A DNA stretch of 64,000 nucleotides, taken from assembly GCA_033065855.1 (NCBI GenBank), contig JAVXUO010002053.1, positions 1 to 64,000 on the forward strand, written 5' to 3'. Every line of letters begins with the position of its first letter. The stretch's first letter is position 1. The notes beneath the pieces were generated by a model, which saw nothing but the letters and a program-made list of their open reading frames with translations, had not been told where the DNA came from and did not search any database. Of the stretch, positions 58,981 through 64,000 are shown in pieces. This stretch comes from Escallonia rubra. Its lineage: Eukaryota > Streptophyta > Magnoliopsida > Escalloniales > Escalloniaceae. Position numbers and translations under genes: made by a program.

Positions 58981-59818
58981 CCACTTAAAATTGCCTCGTT
59001 AAATCCCCTCTTTCTCGATGATATAGCCAAAACATTTATAGTATCCTTATTTTGAAGAGATGAGAGAAATCTCATCCCAACCAACTCATTTTCCCCCTCG
59101 CTCGTGTCTCAGATTGGACCTGGTCTTCACCCTTGTTGTCCGTCCTCCTAGTGGCATGTATCCTTAAGGTGTCATGGGAGCAGCCATTCACAGGCATACA
59201 CATGATGCTCTCACCACGTCATCAAAAAGGACCCTAAATAATTGGTTTGAAGGTAACATCATTGATAAGCCAAGTATAGATCGTACTATGTAACTATTAT
59301 TATCCCATACATCGATACGCCATCTCATACCTGCCTTTAGAATACCACACCAATCCTTCCATTAAGATTCACCATGTTTAAAAGAGATCAGAGCCTAACT
59401 TTGCGGTCAACAAGTGACTTGTTTTAAAGAACTTACCTTTAAGAACTTTCTTTCAAGTGTTTGTTGTCATGTCATTAGCCTCGAACGTTTTCCTGCAAGA
59501 AGTAAAGTAATTCTAGATTTGTAAACCCTAAACAACATGTAGATTTATTATCTAAGTAAACGTAATTATAGATTTGTAAACCCTAAACAACATGTAGATT
59601 TGTCATCCAATTAAACTATCCTTGACTTTTGATGAATACTTTACCTAGTTGGAAGCTAATTTATCCGACGTTATTCATAACATAGTAAAGCTCTTCACAC
59701 AACCTTTTTGAAGATCAAACATGACATTGTAAACATAGGCAAGGCTGAAGCTAAAGATCGATGAAGAACCTTTTTACCTACCACAAAAAAATTTGTTCTT
59801 ACCAGCCATTGATTTTGT
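58981..59818. other. Intergenic sequence with a short duplication
   Basis: A ~57-bp segment (GATTTGTAAACCCTAAACAA) is repeated at about 59515 and 59572. No gene recognised. Confidence 0.4.
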
Positions 59819-59827
59819 GTCACTCTC

Positions 59828-60502
59828 ATAGTTATTAAAGGCGCATGTGTACCTAAGGTGCAAAGGGTTCCTGGAGCCTAGGCGCAAGGCGCAGGCACGC
59901 GCCTTTTCGAAGTGAGGCGCAAAATAAAAATAAATTGATATTAGTGCATTAAACCAATAAAATCACATAAATTTTTCAAAACATGGCAATTTAACAAAAT
60001 TTGAATACTAGAAAAAGTTTCAAATCCGATTAAAAGTAGTTAATCCTAAGTGAATATGACAACGTCATCCTCACTGTTTTCTTCAAAAGAGAATCATAGG
60101 CTCCAAGTCTTGTAGAGATTTCTTCTCAATTTTATCTTCTTCTTTGTCTATAAGATGAAGTGACGAAGTTGATTTACTTAAAAAGGAATAACAATTGGAG
60201 ACAGGACGCTAGCACAATGAACAACACTACGAGAATTGATGGATTTGGGATTTGGGATTTTAGATTTTTTTCTGATTTAGATATTGATTTATTATGTTAT
60301 GAAACAAAGAACAAAAGATAATGAACGGTTGAGATGATGTCACGATGCAAAAATCAAAAATTAGGATTTTTGGGCTTTTTCTGCCTCCACAACCGCCTTG
60401 TCCCTTGCTCTTAGGCTCCTAAGCGCGCGCCTTTTCGAAGGGACTGCGTCTAGCCCTAGGCGAATGTATGGAGTACGCCTAGGTGCGCCTTTGATAACAC
60501 TG
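59828..60502. mobile_element. GGCGC-rich TIR element
   Basis: 675 bp with ends TAGTTATTAAAGGCGCA and the complement of TGCGCCTTTGATAACACTG. It is flanked by GTCACTCTC (59819-59827) and GTCCCTCTC (60503-60511), an 8 of 9 match that suggests a Mutator-like element. Subterminal parts are rich in GGCGC, CTAGGCGC and GCGCGCCTTTTCGAAG words; the interior is AT-rich and non-coding. Confidence 0.65.
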
Positions 60503-60511
60503 GTCCCTCTC

Positions 60512-61698
60512 AATCTACAATGTAAGCGAATAGTTCTTTCTTGTAGTGACTATTAATATATGTAGGCAAACCAAGATATTTTCCAATGTTGATGTCAAGT
60601 GGAATGACCAAGATATGCACATAGAAGGGGGAGTATTCATAGTTAAATGAGTAATATAAAAATGTTTTACAAAAGATCTTTACATGCTCCTTCCACCGCC
60701 GTCTTGATAGCAGTGGTATAATAGTGGTTGGACTTGTATGTTCTTGCAATTAAAAAGATAATTGGAGTTGTCTCTCCCATAATGGCTATATATTGGCTAA
60801 GGTTGATTGGACCAGTATCCAACTAGCCGTTAGGCCCAACTTTCTTGAGTCGCGACCATCGCTTGCAACTGTGTTCGGTTGGCACCGATCTCAGAAGCAG
60901 GAATTGATTATTGAAGCATAAGTCCCAAATCAATATGGCATTGATTGCTCTTCACATATAGGGACCTCGATCACCGTTTATCAAGGCAGAATACTGATCG
61001 TATCAACAAATCTTAAAGGTTTCTTAAAACTCAATATACTTTGCAATGTAGTTTCAAGTTTTTGGTGCAAGTTTGAAATAAGTTTCAAAAACCTGCTAGG
61101 TATTAACCTCAACCTAGTTGAGCAAATGCAAAACTACTTGCTTACTAAAATTTACAGCAATGAAGCCCTAGAACTAGTCGTAAAAACTCTACACTATATG
61201 GTTGGAATCGGCTCTTGCTAGGTGGTTATGTCGTCTCCTCTTTACAATTTTATATCACTTGCTTTCTAACAATTGATGTAGCTCTACTGGCTTTTTTAGC
61301 TTGAGCTTGGTGACGAGTTTAAGTGGTTATGTGACACCTTGAGGTTACGTGGTTGCTGAAAAAGAAGGAGAAGAAAAAAGAAAGCAAAAAATAAAAAAAG
61401 AATTTTTTAATAAATGCAAAAATAGTGTGCGTGTTGCATTTTTTTTAATAAAAATGTAAATATCTTTTATATTCCAACACTGTCTTGCCAAATCTCATAT
61501 AAGAATGAAAATTTGGGTTCCATTAGAATTATTATACCACTTCAAGGTCAAGGGTTTAATCGCACTTTAAACCATAGGAATTACTGTTAATTTAGACAAA
61601 AATCAAGTTTTAAATTTTGATGTAAGCGCGCTCGCGCACACGCACGCACACGTATATATATATACACACACACACACACCACACGCACGCACGCACAC

Positions 61699-61736
<38 letters not shown>

Positions 61737-61750
61737 CACGGACACGTCCG

Positions 61751-61808
<58 letters not shown>

Positions 61809-62093
61809 TTTAATCAAGAGACTTGCATTATTAGTAAAAGTTTATGCACAACAAAGTTAACCAATATTGCACAATCCCGAATAAAGACAACAACATCAAA
61901 ACCTATTACAGAACAACCTTAGAAAGCTTTACCACTTTAACCTAACTTCACCACCTAATATGATAGGCCTCCTCTATGACAGGCCTCCTATGTTAGATGT
62001 TGTCATTTATTGTATGGGTTGTAGTAGCAAGAGAAATAACCATTTTAAACAAGTTCTTATGTTGCTTTAACAAACTGTAGCTATGAAACTCCA

Positions 62094-62128
<35 letters not shown>

Positions 62129-62418
62129 CAAAAAAAATTGGGCATGTATAGAGATGTTTACTTCTACCATGGCCCACACTCAGTTGTAAACACAAAGAAT
62201 TCAATTCGAGTCAATATAGATCATAATACGTAGAAAATTACGAGAGCTAACACATGTGCATGCCATGAAAAGAGTGATGGCTTGGGTTGAATGGTTATCG
62301 GCTTTCTATTGTTTCACCAACAAGGAACTAATGCGATGATTGTTTTGATATCAAGCTATTAATTCAATATCCACCTTCTTACCTCCTGCATCATATCAAT
62401 ATGCTACGTAGAGATATA
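60512..62418. other. Intergenic sequence with microsatellites; no gene
   Basis: Open frames such as 60510-60749 (minus) are unsupported. Contains the compound microsatellite at 61630-61804 and a TA run at about 62097-62126. Confidence 0.4.
61630..61804. repeat. Compound CG/CA/TA microsatellite
   Basis: Alternating GCACACGCACGC, CACACACA and TATATATA blocks, three cycles, ending in a long TA run. The cysteine/valine and tyrosine/isoleucine repeat frame across it is only a translation of the microsatellite. Confidence 0.9.
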
Positions 62419-62776
62419 CTCTCTCTGTCCCATATCAATTGATCACATTTAACTTGACACGCATATTTATGATTTATGTCATATATTGTGTATTTTATAT
62501 TATACCTTTTAGAGGGGGAGGGGGAAAGAAAGTGGGTCATAAGAGAAAAAATTAGTTGGTAGAGTGTTAAATATAGAGAGAGAAATAGAATAAAAAAAAG
62601 AGTAAAAAGTGGGGCAAGAGAGAGAAAATGAGTTGCAGGAGAGTTAAATGTGAAGAGAAAAATAAAATAAAGTGTAAGAAGGGCACGTACGAGATCTTTC
62701 TTAATTTGGAAAATGAACAATTTTTGTGGGACGGTCCAAAAAGATAATATAATCAATTTTTGTGGGACGGAGGGAG
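62419..62776. mobile_element. Stowaway-like MITE
   Basis: 358 bp, ends CTCTCTCTGTCCCATATCAA and the complement of TTTTTGTGGGACGGAGGGAG, flanked by TA (62417-62418, 62777-62778). Same family as the copies at 44774 and 10940. The neighbouring MULE begins only 16 bp beyond. Confidence 0.88.
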
Positions 62777-62783
62777 TAGGTAA

Positions 62784-62792
62784 CTAAAGGAT
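62784..62792. repeat. 9-bp target duplication, left copy (MULE)
   Basis: CTAAAGGAT; identical copy at 63807-63815. Confidence 0.92.
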
Positions 62793-63806
62793 GGGATAAT
62801 TGCGTAAAATACCTCTGTGGTTTGGGGTCGTTGCAAAAAAGCCCCTGTTGTTACAAAAAGACACCGGAGATTGCAAAAGTGTTGCAACCGTCAAAAAAAT
62901 CGTTCAAAGTGACGGCGTGTGATGTTCACGCTCCTGAAGAGTGCGTTTGGTAAAGATTAACTTAACGAAATGACAAAAATGCCCTTTATTTCTTCTTCCT
63001 TCCCCAAATCCTAAACCAACCACCACTCATTTCTGCCACCGCCGCCGCCTCAGCACAGTCACCAGCATCGCAGTCGCTGGCATCGCAGCTGCCTGCTCTG
63101 CCCAATCGCCGCCGCCTCAGCCCCCTCAAGCCAAAACCCTAGCCGCCACCTTTATCAGGCCCCATCGACCACCACCACCCTTTTTTTTTGCCACCGCCCG
63201 TTCTGCCACCACCGTCCAGCCCCATGTACCTCCGAAGCCACTAGCCCCAACCACCCACAGAGACCCTTATGCCGCCATCGCTAGCCCCTTCATCAACCCA
63301 AGCCAAGTACACCGCCCCCACCGGTGCCTTCCACCCACCGCGAACTCCATGTCGCCATCGCCTTCATCACCCCCAACCTCTTGTACCGCGGCTAGCCTCG
63401 CCATCAACCCCTGCAATCACTGGCCCTAGATCTACAATTAGGGCCAACCCTAGATCTACAATTCGGGCCAACCCCAACCCCGCCAGGCGCTGCCACCACT
63501 TGCCATGTCCACCCTCCATGAACCTACGTCGCCGTCGGCCAGCCCCGCCATCAACCCCATCCACATGCGCCGGCGCCGCCACCACGAGACCCTTATGCCG
63601 CCGTCGCTAGCCCCTTCATCAACCCAAGCCAAGATCTACAAATTACAGTATATATAAAGGGCAATTTAGACATTTTCATCATTCTGTTACGGGAATCGTC
63701 GGTTGCAACACTTTTGCAATCTCCGGTGTCTTTTTGCAATTTTTGTAACAGTAAGGGCTTTTTTGTAACGACCCCAAACTACAGGGGTATTTTACGCAAT
63801 TATCCC
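62793..63806. mobile_element. Non-autonomous MULE with GC-rich interior
   Basis: 1014 bp, perfect 9-bp duplication CTAAAGGAT, and ~100-bp inverted repeats starting GGGATAATTGCGTAAAATAC. The interior (about 63010-63640) is C-rich with CCGCCGCC words, and a ~50-bp segment (about 63260-63307) recurs at 63587-63633. A further local duplication, ACCCTAGATCTACAATT, lies near 63424-63464. The proline/alanine/arginine-rich open frames here have no recognisable domain; captured host sequence is possible but unproven. Confidence 0.92.
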
Positions 63807-63815
63807 CTAAAGGAT

Positions 63816-64000
63816 TAATACATATGCAATAACAGTTTTACGTTCTTAATACTTTTTATATATGTTTTTTACCCTCTTAATGATTACCTTTTTTTAACCC
63901 TTTAAATGTTTTTTATGCTTAGGATGGTTATTTTTACACCATGCTAGTCTTGTTCACAAAACGTATGACACAGATAGATATCTTTTTTTGGTACAAAAAA
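63816..64000. other. AT-rich window end
   Basis: No feature recognised in the last 185 bases. Confidence 0.4.

Noticed and set aside
63269-63610. Proline/arginine-rich 113-codon protein
   Set aside because: C-rich interior of a MULE with internal duplications and no recognisable domain; the opposite strand is equally open.

Overview
This window looks like flowering-plant nuclear DNA, probably a eudicot. The support is one intact GT-AG-spliced plant gene, one small plant-specific gene, a decayed tubulin gene, and a dense load of plant transposons (CACTA, hAT, MULE, Helitron, Stowaway and Tourist MITEs, Copia and Gypsy LTR elements). No species can be named from what is visible.

Layout. Bases 1-240 are C-rich low complexity. 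Bases 740-7532 hold a complete eight-exon gene for a Golgi nucleotide-sugar transporter of the plant CMP-sialic-acid-transporter-1 type (335 residues). Intron 6 carries a Tourist-like MITE and intron 7 a GC-rich foldback inside a TA microsatellite. A Pack-MULE with a 9-bp target duplication sits at 9623-10791; it carries fragments of two unrelated host genes, an ALOG/LSH domain on the minus strand and plastid-type Hsp70 on the plus strand. A single-exon DUF7722-type gene with its own TATA box follows at 11439-11669. A gamma-tubulin pseudogene (13294-15603) is split by a MULE (14062-15306), and its 3' flank carries a Gypsy element reduced to gag/protease parts (15914-21138).

The centre is one nested stack. 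An old minus-strand Copia element (23397-47294) was entered in its left LTR by a nearly complete two-gene CACTA transposon (23514-32883). Its pol region was entered by a hAT element (34883-41290), which contains a short Helitron (39393-40009). Its leader carries a Stowaway MITE (44774-45144). Inside the CACTA lies an almost perfect ~490-bp palindrome with no spacer (24934-25425), followed by degenerate telomere-like repeats.

The right third is mostly intergenic. It has a long-terminal-inverted-repeat MULE with ~1-kb arms (49085-52222, perfect 9-bp duplication), a second MULE-like element with doubled ends (53418-54675), a Tat/Ogre-like Gypsy leader remnant near 58575-58980, a GGCGC-rich TIR element (59828-60502), compound microsatellites, a Stowaway MITE (62419-62776) and a further MULE (62793-63806).

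The host genes show no operon-like cooperation. The main stories are the layered insertion history and the two-gene capture by the Pack-MULE. All family calls come from motif recognition by eye; no database search was run.
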